A stretch of 12,483 nt of DNA from contig JAIEFH010000257.1 of assembly GCA_029067025.1 (NCBI GenBank), forward strand, positions 1-12,483, in the 5' to 3' direction. A program made the translations under genes and the position numbers. Below the pieces are notes generated by a model, which saw only the letters and a list, made by a program, of their open reading frames with translations, had not been told where the DNA came from and made no database searches. The DNA is from Oscillospiraceae bacterium (GTDB lineage: Bacteria; Bacillota; Clostridia; Oscillospirales; Oscillospiraceae). This document shows positions 1 through 8,162 of the stretch, one piece after another; position 1 is the stretch's first letter; the number at the start of each line of letters is the position of its first letter.

Positions 1-537
1 TTGGCGGGGGTCTCGGTGACCGATCCCATGAAGGTGTATCATTTGGAGCTGGCCTCCTCCCACTACCATGTGGGCCGGGAGCTGCCCGCCTTGCTGCGGG
101 AGACGGGCTTTGAGCCGAAGGAGACGGAGCGCAAGGGAAACCATGTGGTGTATTTTAAGCACTCCGACCATATTGAGGACTTTTTGACCTATTTGGGCGC
201 GCCGGTGTCCGCCATGGCGGTGATGTCAGCCAAGATCGAGCGGGATATTCGGGGCAGCGTGAACCGCCAGGTGAACTGCGACAGCGCTAATCTGGACAAG
301 ACGGTGGCGGCGGCAAGGGAGCAGTTGGCCGCCATTGAGCGCTTACAGGAGTCCGGGCGGCTGGATTTTCTGCCGGACAAGCTTAAGGAGGCGGCGCGGC
401 TGCGGATCGAAAACCCGGAGCTGAACCTGAACCAGTTGGGGGCGCTGTGTGAGCCAACCGTGAGCAAGTCGGCGTTCAACCACCGGATGCGCAAGCTGAT
501 GGAGCTGGCGGAGGGACCGGGACAGGAGGGGATATAG
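1..537 (+). CDS. whiA: Sporulation/cell-division regulator WhiA, 3' part
   Basis: This is the C-terminal 178 residues of WhiA, a DNA-binding protein with a LAGLIDADG-homing-endonuclease-like fold joined to a helix-turn-helix domain. It regulates sporulation genes in actinomycetes and affects division and chromosome segregation in Firmicutes. The visible part has the end of the LAGLIDADG-like half (SVTDP, then YHLELAS, about residues 5-75), a linker, and the HTH domain (about 85-170) with the typical recognition region PTVSKSAFNHRMRKL. The family is usually around 300 residues, so roughly 120 are missing upstream. The first codon, TTG, fits the internal Leu that normally precedes this motif, so it is not a start. 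The stop lies one base before the next gene, whose ribosome binding site lies inside whiA. Identification is by recalled family motifs and is secure. Confidence 0.93.
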   Translation: MAGVSVTDPMKVYHLELASSHYHVGRELPALLRETGFEPKETERKGNHVVYFKHSDHIEDFLTYLGAPVSAMAVMSAKIERDIRGSVNRQVNCDSANLDKTVAAAREQLAAIERLQESGRLDFLPDKLKEAARLRIENPELNLNQLGALCEPTVSKSAFNHRMRKLMELAEGPGQEGI

Positions 538-538
538 G

Positions 539-1150
539 ATGGATGAAAAGGATCAGAAAATTCAGGAAATGGAGCGGCGACTGGAAGAAATGCAGCGGGA
601 AATGGACGCGCTAAAGTATGGCCGCTCTCAGTTTCAACAGGGAGCGGGGCCGTCTATGTCAGGGACGGGAACGTTTCGGTATGGCCAGTGGGCGGCACCG
701 CCGCCCAAGAAGGCCCGGCCGCTGCGCATTGCCCTGATCGTTGTGGGGAGCCTGACCGTGCTGGCGGCATTGGTGGCAGCTTTGGTGTTTTTGGTGTTTA
801 CGTTGATGAACAAGGTCGACAAGGAGACCACCGCTATGGCGGAGGAGATGCTCCAGGCCATTGTGGATCAGGATACAGACAGAGCCTATGCCCTGACCTA
901 CCCCGACGCGCTGAGGCGGGATGAGTTCGAGCGGGAGTTTGAAAAGATGTGTGCCACATGGCGGGCTGGGGGCGGCACCGACAGCTTTCAGTTGAAGCGC
1001 ACCAGCTGGTCGATGAATTCCAGCGGCGGCGTCACTGAGTATACCTCGGTTTATGAGGTGGCCAGCGGCGAGACCTGGTTTACATTTCAGCTGACCCGTG
1101 TGGCGCACGGGGAGACGATGGGAATAACCGAAGCGCAGCTGCGCCGGTGA
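539..1150 (+). CDS. Single-pass membrane protein with N-terminal coiled coil, function unknown
   Basis: I do not recognise a named family. The 203-residue product starts with a charged heptad-like segment (residues 1-27, rich in E, K, R, M and L) that should form a short coiled coil. A Gly/Pro/Ser-rich linker follows, then a basic PKKARPLR stretch and one strong hydrophobic helix (about 63-90). The rest, about 110 residues, has a helical start (ETTAMAEEMLQAIVDQDTDRAY) cut here to its pattern: a helix followed by a Tyr-Pro turn and a beta-rich end. That layout resembles the NTF2-like domains of small lipoproteins and sigma-factor-linked Firmicutes proteins, but this is only a fold guess. Positive charge before the helix suggests a cytoplasmic N-terminus and an outside C-terminal domain. 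The ATG is one base after whiA, with AGGAGGGG at 524-531 spaced 7 nt, so translation is probably coupled to whiA. Confidence 0.8.
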   Translation: MDEKDQKIQEMERRLEEMQREMDALKYGRSQFQQGAGPSMSGTGTFRYGQWAAPPPKKARPLRIALIVVGSLTVLAALVAALVFLVFTLMNKVDKETTAMAEEMLQAIVDQDTDRAYALTYPDALRRDEFEREFEKMCATWRAGGGTDSFQLKRTSWSMNSSGGVTEYTSVYEVASGETWFTFQLTRVAHGETMGITEAQLRR

Positions 1151-1157
1151 TCCGGTT

Positions 1158-1203
1158 CTGAACGGGGTTTGCCGCACCAATCAGTTGGTTGACCGGGCGG
1201 AGG
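1158..1203 (+). repeat. Decayed partial copy of the dnaE 5' coding region
   Basis: This stretch matches 1822-1867 in dnaE at 39 of 46 positions, including 20 identical bases in a row (1178-1197, caatcagttggttgaccggg). Read in the matching frame it gives LNGVCRTNQLVDRAEG, against LDGACRINQLVDRVKE in DnaE, so the resemblance holds at protein level. No similarity is visible upstream of about 1155 or downstream of about 1203, and the copy has no start codon of its own. It lies entirely between the stop of the upstream membrane-protein gene and the TTG start of the next one. The likeliest reading is a fossil of a partial duplication or failed rearrangement of the dnaE start. Confidence 0.8.
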
Positions 1204-1215
1204 GGGTGCAAGCGT

Positions 1216-1737
1216 TTGAAACGGAAAAATCTTTCCCTGCACAGTATTTTGCCCCCGGCTGGGTTGAAGGCGAAGCTGGATCGGGAGGTGCAGGTGCGCA
1301 ACGACCGGGAGAGGTGCAGGTGCAGCCTCATCCTGAGATGGAAAAGCGAAGAGCAGTTTACGCTCTGCATGATGGAATATGAGGATTTCGTGGGAGTTGA
1401 GCGCGAAGGCTCTTTCATGGGGACCAGATCCGGGATGAGACGGAAGGCGAGCTATTCCGCCATACTTTGCGGGGAAATCACCCCTGATGGAGAGGGCAGC
1501 GTCATTGCCGGACACTTCAGGCGGCTGTTGGCAAGGTGGTTTTTGCTTATCATTGCGGCCGGATGCTTCATTGGGTTTGCCGTAACGGGACAGTGGTTCG
1601 CGTGCCTGCTGACCGCGGCGCTGGGGACGCCCTTCCTTTATCATCTGCTTAATCCGATGCAGAGCAGATCCGGTGAGGCTCTATGGGCCGAATTGGAATC
1701 CTTAGTGGCAACCGTTGACAGTCATGGGGCCGGATAG
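1216..1737 (+). CDS. Small protein with C-terminal membrane hairpin, function unknown
   Basis: This is a 173-residue product of unknown function. I chose the TTG at 1216 because GGAGGGGG (1199-1206) sits 9 nt upstream; an in-frame TTG at 1189 has no comparable site and lies inside the dnaE-like fossil. The N-terminal 100 residues are soluble, basic and beta-rich. Two adjacent hydrophobic helices follow (about 107-125 and 127-146), separated by only one or two residues around Gln, then a short acidic amphipathic tail. The arrangement of a beta domain with an 'FxG...F....Y...ICGEI' style pattern before a membrane hairpin recalls a loose group of uncharacterised Firmicutes proteins, but I cannot name it. 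It lies between a one-pass membrane protein and dnaE, and its stop is 42 nt before the dnaE ATG. That it is a real gene rests on the ribosome site and the TM hairpin. Confidence 0.68.
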   Translation: MKRKNLSLHSILPPAGLKAKLDREVQVRNDRERCRCSLILRWKSEEQFTLCMMEYEDFVGVEREGSFMGTRSGMRRKASYSAILCGEITPDGEGSVIAGHFRRLLARWFLLIIAAGCFIGFAVTGQWFACLLTAALGTPFLYHLLNPMQSRSGEALWAELESLVATVDSHGAG

Positions 1738-1779
1738 CAGACCTTGGAAGAATACAGTTACGAGTAAGGAGTGAGAGCC

Positions 1780-4700
1780 ATGGCCTTCACCCATTTACAT
1801 TTACATACGGAGTACTCCCTCCTGGACGGCGCCTGCCGCATCAATCAGTTGGTTGACCGGGTGAAGGAACTGGGCCAGTCCGCCGTGGCCATCACCGACC
1901 ACGGGGTCATGTACGGCGTCATCGACTTCTACCGGGCCTGCAAGGCGGCGGGGGTGAAGCCCATCATTGGGTGCGAGGTTTACGTGGCGCCACGCACCCG
2001 GTTCGATCGGGTGCACGAGCTGGACGGCTCCGCCCGGCACCTGGTGCTGCTGTGCCGCAATGAGCAAGGCTACCGCAACCTGAGCTACATGGTGTCCATG
2101 GCCTTCACCGAAGGGTTTTACATCAAGCCCCGGGTCGACATGGATTTATTGAGGGAGCATCACGAGGGCCTCATCGCCCTGTCCGCCTGCCTTGCCGGGG
2201 AAATCCCGCGCAGGCTGAGGAATGGCGACTACGAGGGGGCGAAGGCCCACGCCCTGGAAATGCGGGAGCTGTTCGGCGAGGACGGCTACTACCTGGAAAT
2301 CCAGGATCACAAGATTCCCGAGCAGCAGGCGGTCATCGCGGGCATCATGCGCCTGAGTAAAGATACCGGCATCCCCATGGTGGCCACCAACGACTGCCAC
2401 TACCTCACCCGGGAGGACGCCGCCATGCAGGACGTGCTCATGTGCGTCCAGATGGGCAAGCTGGTGGAGGATCAGGATAGGATGCGCTTTGAGACGGACG
2501 AGTTCTACGTCAAGAGCGAGGACGAGATGCGTGCCCTGTTCCCCAATTGCCCCGAGGCCATCGACAACACCCAGAAAATCGTGGACGCCTGCAATGTGGA
2601 GTTCGAGTTCGGCAAGTACCACCTGCCTGAGTTCAAGCTGCCCGAGGGGGAGACGGACGGGGACGCCTACTTCGAGAAGCTGTGCTGGAAGGGCTTTGCC
2701 CAGCGCTATCCGGACGGCGGCGAGGATTTGCGCGGCCGCCTGCGCATGGAGATGGGGGTCATCCGGCAGATGGGGTTTGTGGACTACTTCCTCATCGTGT
2801 CCGACTTCATCGGCTACGCCAAGGAGAACGGTATTCCCGTGGGGCCGGGGCGCGGCTCCGGGGCGGGCTCTATGGTGGCCTACTGCCTGCGCATCACCGA
2901 CGTGGATCCCATCAAATACGCCCTGATCTTTGAGCGCTTTTTAAATCCCGAGCGGGTGACCATGCCCGACATCGACATCGACTTCTGCATCCGGCGGCGG
3001 CAGGAGGTCATCGACTATGTGTCCCGGAAGTACGGGGAGGATCACGTGGTGCAGATCGTCACCTTTGGCACCATGAAGGCCAAAGCCGCCATCCGGGACG
3101 TGGGGCGGGTGCTGAATGTTCCCTATTCCGAGGTGGACAACATCGCCAAGCAGGTGCCCTTTGACCCGAAGATGACCCTGGACAAGGCACTGGTGCTGTC
3201 CAAGGGGTTCTCCGATCTCTATAACGGGGACGACCGGGTGAAAGAGCTGGTGGACATGGCCCGGAAGATCGAGGGGATGCCCCGCAACGCCTCCACCCAC
3301 GCGGCGGGCGTGGTCATCACCAAGCGCCCGGTGTATGAGTACGTCCCCCTGGCCACCAACGACGGACAGCCCGTCACCCAGTACACCATGGTGACCATTG
3401 AGGAGCTGGGCCTGCTGAAGATGGACTTTCTGGGCCTGCGCAACCTGACGGTGCTGGATGACGCGGTGAAGATGGTGCGGAGGGAGATCCCCGGCTTCAG
3501 GCTGGAGGACATCCCCGACGACGACAGGTCGGTCTACCAGATGCTGTCCGACGGGCGCACCTCCGGCGTGTTCCAGATGGAGTCGCAGGGTATGACGGGC
3601 GTGTGCGTGGGCCTCAAGCCAAAGAGCATTGAGGACATCTGCGCCATCATCGCCCTGTACCGCCCCGGCCCTATGGACTCCATTCCCAAGTTCCTGGCCT
3701 GCGCCCAGAATCCGGCGCTGGTCACCTATAAGCACCCCTCCCTGGAGCCGATCCTGTCCAATACCTACGGCTGCATCGTCTACCAGGAGCAGGTCATCGA
3801 GATCTTCCGCAAGCTGGCAGGCTACTCCCTGGGCCAGGCGGACATGGTGCGCCGGGCTATGAGCAAGAAGAAGGAGAAGGACGTCCAGCGCGAGCGGGGC
3901 GCCTTCATCCACGGCGACCCGGCCCGGAATATCCCTGGCTGCGAGGCCAATGGCATCCCCGAGGCGGTGGCCCAGTCTATCTACGACGAGATCAACGACT
4001 TCGCCCACTATGCCTTCAACAAATCCCACTCCCTGGCCTACGCCATCGTGGCCTACCAGACGGCCTGGTTCAAGTGCCGCCATCCCCGGGAGTATATGGC
4101 CGCCTTGCTCACCTCTGTGTTGGATTCCCAGGATAAGGTGGCGGAGTACATCGCCGAGTGTAAAGAGAACGGCATCGCCCTGCTGCCGCCGGACATCAAC
4201 GAGTCCGGCGCGGCGTTTACCGTGTCCGGCCCTAACATCCGCTTTGGGCTGGCGGCGCTGAAGGGGGTGGGCGTGGGCTTCACCAACGCGGTGCTGGCCG
4301 AGCGGGACAAAGGCGGCCCCTTTGTCTCCTTCCCGGAGTTCTGTGCCCGGATGTACGACTGTGATTTGAATAAGCGGGTGCTGGACAGCCTGATCCGCTC
4401 GGGCTGCTTTGACAGCATGGGCTGCCGCCGCTCCCAGTTGATGAAGGTATATGAGCAGGTGGTGGACGCCATCGCTCGGGATCGCAAAAAGAACCTGGAG
4501 GGCCAGTTTGACCTCTTTGGCGGAGGCGGGGAGGCCGTCTCTGTACCCACGGTCATCCTGCCCGACATCCCGGAGTTCTCCCCGGTGGAGCTGATGGCCA
4601 TGGAGAAGGAGACCACCGGGCTGTATCTGTCCGGCCACCCCATGGACGAGTACCGCAGGCAGGCCCAGAAGCACGGGGCGGTGTCCATTGCGGCCGTCAT

Positions 4701-5232
4701 GGCAAGCGGCGGGGAGGAGGACAGGCCCTCTCCCTACGGGGACGGCCAGCGGGTGACGCTGGCGGGGGTGGTGGCGTCGGTGCGCACCAAAACAACGAAG
4801 AACAACTCCCTCATGGCCTACGTCATGCTGGAGGACGCCACCGGGACCATTGAGCTGCTGTGCTTTTCCCGCACGCTGACGGAGAGCGGGGCCTACTTGA
4901 AGGTGAATCTGCCCGTGATGGTGACGGGGAAGGTGTCCGTCCGGGACGAGAAGGCCCCCCAGCTCATGGTGGATCGGGTGATCCCCCTGTCCGACACGGG
5001 CAAACCCGCCCAGGCGGGGGAACAGGTGCTGTGGATCCGCCTGCCCGACGGGGGGGAGGCATTTACCTGGCTGAAGAAGCTGCTGAATATGTTCCCCGGC
5101 GATTCCCGCGCCATTGTCTATCTGGCGGATCAAAAGAAAAAGCTCCAGACCCACTGTATCCACCATGAGGCGCTGCTGGCTGAGCTGCGGGAGACGCTGG
5201 GCGAGGAGAGCGTGGTGCTGAAAGCCACGTAG
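1780..5232 (+). CDS. dnaE: DNA polymerase III subunit alpha (DnaE)
   Basis: This 1150-residue family C replicative polymerase extends primers during chromosome replication. In Firmicutes DnaE usually works beside PolC. Domains in order: an N-terminal PHP domain (1 to about 210) with HLHLH (H7, H9), TDHG (H41), GCEVY (E66), RHLVLL (H87), SACLAG (C137) and NDCHY (D205, H207); the polymerase core with GPGRGSGAGS at 355-364; catalytic aspartates D397 and D399 in PDIDIDF and D549 in KMDFLGLRNLT; a helix-hairpin-helix region near 820-870; a sliding-clamp motif QFDLF at 909-913 followed by a Gly-rich linker; and an OB fold from about 991. Length fits the full-length DnaE type. The ATG at 1780 is preferred because AAGGAG (1766-1771) is spaced 8 nt from it; an in-frame GTG at 1771 overlaps that site. 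The gene ends 23 nt before cls. Confidence 0.97.
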   Translation: MAFTHLHLHTEYSLLDGACRINQLVDRVKELGQSAVAITDHGVMYGVIDFYRACKAAGVKPIIGCEVYVAPRTRFDRVHELDGSARHLVLLCRNEQGYRNLSYMVSMAFTEGFYIKPRVDMDLLREHHEGLIALSACLAGEIPRRLRNGDYEGAKAHALEMRELFGEDGYYLEIQDHKIPEQQAVIAGIMRLSKDTGIPMVATNDCHYLTREDAAMQDVLMCVQMGKLVEDQDRMRFETDEFYVKSEDEMRALFPNCPEAIDNTQKIVDACNVEFEFGKYHLPEFKLPEGETDGDAYFEKLCWKGFAQRYPDGGEDLRGRLRMEMGVIRQMGFVDYFLIVSDFIGYAKENGIPVGPGRGSGAGSMVAYCLRITDVDPIKYALIFERFLNPERVTMPDIDIDFCIRRRQEVIDYVSRKYGEDHVVQIVTFGTMKAKAAIRDVGRVLNVPYSEVDNIAKQVPFDPKMTLDKALVLSKGFSDLYNGDDRVKELVDMARKIEGMPRNASTHAAGVVITKRPVYEYVPLATNDGQPVTQYTMVTIEELGLLKMDFLGLRNLTVLDDAVKMVRREIPGFRLEDIPDDDRSVYQMLSDGRTSGVFQMESQGMTGVCVGLKPKSIEDICAIIALYRPGPMDSIPKFLACAQNPALVTYKHPSLEPILSNTYGCIVYQEQVIEIFRKLAGYSLGQADMVRRAMSKKKEKDVQRERGAFIHGDPARNIPGCEANGIPEAVAQSIYDEINDFAHYAFNKSHSLAYAIVAYQTAWFKCRHPREYMAALLTSVLDSQDKVAEYIAECKENGIALLPPDINESGAAFTVSGPNIRFGLAALKGVGVGFTNAVLAERDKGGPFVSFPEFCARMYDCDLNKRVLDSLIRSGCFDSMGCRRSQLMKVYEQVVDAIARDRKKNLEGQFDLFGGGGEAVSVPTVILPDIPEFSPVELMAMEKETTGLYLSGHPMDEYRRQAQKHGAVSIAAVMASGGEEDRPSPYGDGQRVTLAGVVASVRTKTTKNNSLMAYVMLEDATGTIELLCFSRTLTESGAYLKVNLPVMVTGKVSVRDEKAPQLMVDRVIPLSDTGKPAQAGEQVLWIRLPDGGEAFTWLKKLLNMFPGDSRAIVYLADQKKKLQTHCIHHEALLAELRETLGEESVVLKAT
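1822..1867 (+). repeat. Parent copy of the 46-nt direct repeat, inside dnaE
   Basis: This part of the dnaE PHP-domain coding sequence (LDGACRINQLVDRVKE) is the intact partner of the decayed copy at 1158-1203. The two lie 664 bp apart in the same orientation and differ at seven positions, of which five are transitions. Confidence 0.8.
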
Positions 5233-5255
5233 ATCGAGAAATCTAAGGTGAGATT

Positions 5256-6812
5256 ATGCAGGCAAGAGAAAGAGTTTTGGGCAGGATCGGAAAGGTGCTG
5301 TTCCACCGCCTGGGCATTGTGGCGGTGCTCATCATCGCGCAGATCGCCCTGTATGCCACGGGGCTGGTGGTGCTGCGGGACAGCCCGTACTACAAGCCGA
5401 TGGAGTGGCTGTTTATCGTGCTGTCGGTGCTGGCGGCCATGTGGATCGTGGGGAACAAGAGCAACCCGGGCTATAAGATCGGCTGGCTCATCATTGTGCT
5501 GGGGCTGATGCCCTTCGGCTCCCTGGCCTATCTGCTGCTGGGCGGCAACCATCTGTCCGCGTTCAACCAGCGCCGTCTGCGCTCTATGGAGCGGAAGATC
5601 CGCAAGAATCTGGGGCCGGAGTGCGGCCGGTCAGCCTCCCTGGGGGAGCTGATGGGGGAGGACGCGGCCTGTATGGCCCATTATCTGGAGCGCACCACCC
5701 ACTGTCCCGTGTACGGCAACACCCGCACCAAGTACTATCCCCTGGGGGACGACTGCTACGACGACATCCTGTCCGCCCTGCGGGAGGCGGAGCGGTATAT
5801 CTTCATCGAGTACTTCATCATTGAAGAGGGGAAGCTGTGGAACTCCATTCTGGACATCCTGAAGGAGAAGGTCAGGCAGGGGGTGGAGGTCCGGGTCATC
5901 TATGACGACGTCGGCTCCATCGCCACCCTGCCCTCGGACTACCCCGCGAAGCTGGAGAAGCTGGGGGTGCATTGCCGGGTGTTCAACCGTGTGCTGCCGG
6001 TGGTATCCCTGCGGCAGAACAACCGGGATCACCGCAAGTATATGATTATCGACGGCCGGGTGGCCTTCACCGGGGGCATCAACATGGCGGACGAGTACAT
6101 CAACGTCAAGCACCGGTTCGGCCATTGGAAGGACTCCGCCATCCGGCTGGAGGGGGACGCGGTTTGGTCTATGACGGTGTCCTTCCTGTCCATGTGGGAC
6201 TTTACCCACAGCGAGGAGGAACACTTCACTCCCTTCCGCCCCGCCCCCGCCCGCGGCGGCACTGTGGGCTATGTTCAGCCCTACCACGACTGCCCCTGGG
6301 ACAACGAGCCGGTGGGCCAGTCGGTGTACCTCAACCTGATTTACCGGGCCAAGCGGTATGTGTATATCACCACGCCCTATTTGGTGATCGATTACTCGCT
6401 GAGCATGGCGCTGGCCACCGCCGCCAAATCCGGGGTGGACGTGCGCATCATCACCCCCCACATCCCGGACAAAAAGACGGTGTTTGAGATGACCCGCGCC
6501 TACTATGAGGAGCTGCTGGAGGCGGGGGTGCAGATCTTTGAGTACACGCCGGGGTTCATCCACTCCAAGAACTTCATCGTGGACGACCGCTTTGCCACCG
6601 TGGGGACGGTGAACCTGGATTACCGCAGTATGTTCCTCCACTTTGAAAACGGCGTGCTGCTCTACGAGACGCCGTCGGTGGAGGACATCCGGGAGGACTT
6701 CCTGGACACCCAGACCAGGAGTCTGATGGTCACACTGGAGGACTGCCGGTCTGTGTCCCTGGCCCGGAGGCTGTTCCGGGATCTGCTGCGGCTGTTCGCG
6801 CCGCTGCTGTGA
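5256..6812 (+). CDS. cls: Cardiolipin synthase, phospholipase D superfamily
   Basis: The 518-residue membrane enzyme should join two phosphatidylglycerol molecules into cardiolipin and glycerol. Three hydrophobic segments lie near the N-terminus (about 19-39, 50-66 and 74-95), in the region of the usual PLDc_N domain, which ends in the motif LAYLLLGG. Two HKD catalytic motifs follow: H259-x-K261 with D266 (HRKYMIIDGRVAFTGG) and H436-x-K438 with D443 (HSKNFIVDDRFATVGTVN, then LDYRS). Both are complete, so the enzyme should be active. The length is normal for bacterial Cls. AAGGTGA at 5245-5251 lies just before the ATG, and the gap to dnaE is 23 nt, so the two may share a transcript. The C-terminus is hydrophobic and basic (RLFRDLLRLFAPLL). 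Specific substrate use is inferred from the family; some two-HKD synthases use other headgroup donors. Confidence 0.94.
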   Translation: MQARERVLGRIGKVLFHRLGIVAVLIIAQIALYATGLVVLRDSPYYKPMEWLFIVLSVLAAMWIVGNKSNPGYKIGWLIIVLGLMPFGSLAYLLLGGNHLSAFNQRRLRSMERKIRKNLGPECGRSASLGELMGEDAACMAHYLERTTHCPVYGNTRTKYYPLGDDCYDDILSALREAERYIFIEYFIIEEGKLWNSILDILKEKVRQGVEVRVIYDDVGSIATLPSDYPAKLEKLGVHCRVFNRVLPVVSLRQNNRDHRKYMIIDGRVAFTGGINMADEYINVKHRFGHWKDSAIRLEGDAVWSMTVSFLSMWDFTHSEEEHFTPFRPAPARGGTVGYVQPYHDCPWDNEPVGQSVYLNLIYRAKRYVYITTPYLVIDYSLSMALATAAKSGVDVRIITPHIPDKKTVFEMTRAYYEELLEAGVQIFEYTPGFIHSKNFIVDDRFATVGTVNLDYRSMFLHFENGVLLYETPSVEDIREDFLDTQTRSLMVTLEDCRSVSLARRLFRDLLRLFAPLL

Positions 6813-6818
6813 AGAAGC

Positions 6819-6856
6819 AAAAAAATTCCCCCGGCTATAGCCGGGGGAGTTTTTTT
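6819..6856. terminator. Bidirectional intrinsic terminator between cls and pgi
   Basis: A perfect 20-nt palindrome (6828-6847, CCCCCGGCTATAGCCGGGGG; at least 8 bp with a TATA loop) is flanked by seven A (6819-6825) and seven T (6850-6856). Read on either strand it is a GC-rich hairpin followed by a T run. It starts 6 nt after the cls stop and ends 6 nt before the pgi stop, so it should end both convergent transcripts. Confidence 0.95.
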
Positions 6857-6862
6857 GATGAT

Positions 6863-8125
6863 TCAGGGCTTGCCCAGCAGGGCGAACATATTCTTCTTGT
6901 ATGCCTCCACGCCGGGCTGGTTAAAGGGATTGACCCCCAGCACGTGGCCGCTGATGCCGCAGGACAGCTCGAAGAAGTAGAGCAGCTCACCCAGGGCGTG
7001 GACGCTCATCTTGTCCAGCCGCAGCACCATGGAGGGCGCGCCGCCGTCCTGGTGGGCGGCCAGGGTGCCCTGGAAGGCCATCTCCCGGACGAAGCTCAGG
7101 GGCTTGCCCGCCAGATAGTTCAGGTTGTCGCCGTTGTCATCGCTGTAGGGGATGGCGATGTCATAGCCGGTGTCGTCCACATAGATCACCGTCTCGAACA
7201 GGTGGCGCTCGCCGTCCTGGATATACTGGCCCAGGGAGTGTAGGTCGGTGGTGAACTGGGCGGAGGCGGGGAAGATGCCCTTGCCGTCCTTGCCCTCGGA
7301 CTCGCCGAAGAGCTGCTTGAGCCACTCGCCCACGAAGGAGTAGGACGGTTCATAGGAGCAGAACAGCTCGATCTTCTTGCCCTGGCGGTACAGCAGGTTC
7401 CGGGCGGCCACGTACTGCCACACGGGGTTGGACATATCCCGCTTGTCGAAGGCGTTCATGGCGTCCCGGGCGCCTGACATCAGCTCGTCGATGTCGGTGC
7501 CGCCCACGGCGATGGGCAGCAGACCCACGGCGGACAGCACGGAGAAGCGGCCGCCCACGTCGTCGGGCACCACGAAGGTCTCCCACCCGTTGGAGTCGGC
7601 CAGGGTCTTGAGGGCCCCCCGGGCCTTGTCGGTGGTGGCGTAGATGCGCTTGTTGGCCTCCTCGCCGTACTGCTTCACCAGCAGATCCCGGAACACCCGG
7701 AAGGCCACGGCGGGCTCGGTGGTGCCGCCAGACTTGGAGATGACGTTGATGGACCAGCTGCGGTCGTCCAGCTTGCGGATTACGGTCTCCAGCTCGTTGG
7801 GGCTGAGGGAGCAGCCCACGAAGCAGATCTCGGGGCCGTTGGAGGGGAATACCTCCAGCGCGGCGCGGGCGCCCAGATAGGAGCCGCCGATGCCCACCAC
7901 CACCAGCACCTGGGAGTCCTCGCGGATCTTGGCGGCGGCCTTCTGAATACGGGCGAATTCCTCTTTGTCGTAGTTCTCGGGCAGGCGCACCCAGCCCACA
8001 TAGTCGGAGCCGGGAGCGGCGGGGTCGTAAAGTTTGGCGTGAGCGGCCTCCACCTCGGGGGCCATGGCGCTGATCTGCTCCTGAGAGATCACGCCCTCCA
8101 GCTTGGACAGGTCTAATTTTAGCAT
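6863..8125 (-). CDS. pgi: Glucose-6-phosphate isomerase
   Basis: The 420-residue cytoplasmic enzyme interconverts glucose-6-phosphate and fructose-6-phosphate in glycolysis and gluconeogenesis. It is the short form typical of Gram-positive bacteria, compared with about 550 residues in enterobacteria. Motifs in order: the sugar-phosphate-binding (SIS) region GIGGSYLGA (78-86) and SKSGGTTEPA (130-139); GGRFSVLSAVGLLP (191-204); the catalytic-Glu region FGESEGKDGKG (273-283); LHSLGQ with H295; and a C-terminal NPFNQPGVEAYK with the conserved Lys at 410. The ATG at 8125 has AAGGAGTGAT (8140-8131) just upstream. It is the last gene of the leftward block, 37 nt after the acetyltransferase with no promoter visible in the gap, so it is probably read from upstream. 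It fits the neighbours: GlgP and glucokinase both feed hexose phosphates towards it. Confidence 0.96.
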   Translation of the reverse strand: MLKLDLSKLEGVISQEQISAMAPEVEAAHAKLYDPAAPGSDYVGWVRLPENYDKEEFARIQKAAAKIREDSQVLVVVGIGGSYLGARAALEVFPSNGPEICFVGCSLSPNELETVIRKLDDRSWSINVISKSGGTTEPAVAFRVFRDLLVKQYGEEANKRIYATTDKARGALKTLADSNGWETFVVPDDVGGRFSVLSAVGLLPIAVGGTDIDELMSGARDAMNAFDKRDMSNPVWQYVAARNLLYRQGKKIELFCSYEPSYSFVGEWLKQLFGESEGKDGKGIFPASAQFTTDLHSLGQYIQDGERHLFETVIYVDDTGYDIAIPYSDDNGDNLNYLAGKPLSFVREMAFQGTLAAHQDGGAPSMVLRLDKMSVHALGELLYFFELSCGISGHVLGVNPFNQPGVEAYKKNMFALLGKP

Positions 8126-8162
8126 GACAGATCACTCCTTGTAAAATGTTGCTATTTGGCTA

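Noticed and set aside
1185..1382. A 65-codon open frame starting in the dnaE fossil
   Set aside because: It carries only the tail of the fossil reading frame, then unrelated sequence overlapping the better supported gene at 1216-1737. It has no ribosome site.
2941..5166. A 741-codon open frame antisense to dnaE
   Set aside because: It lies wholly inside dnaE, is rich in H, G, Q and V as expected for a mirror of GC-rich codons, and has no family motif. dnaE on the other strand is certain.
5631..6641. A 336-codon leftward open frame opposite cls
   Set aside because: It is an antisense mirror of a certain gene with no recognisable domain.
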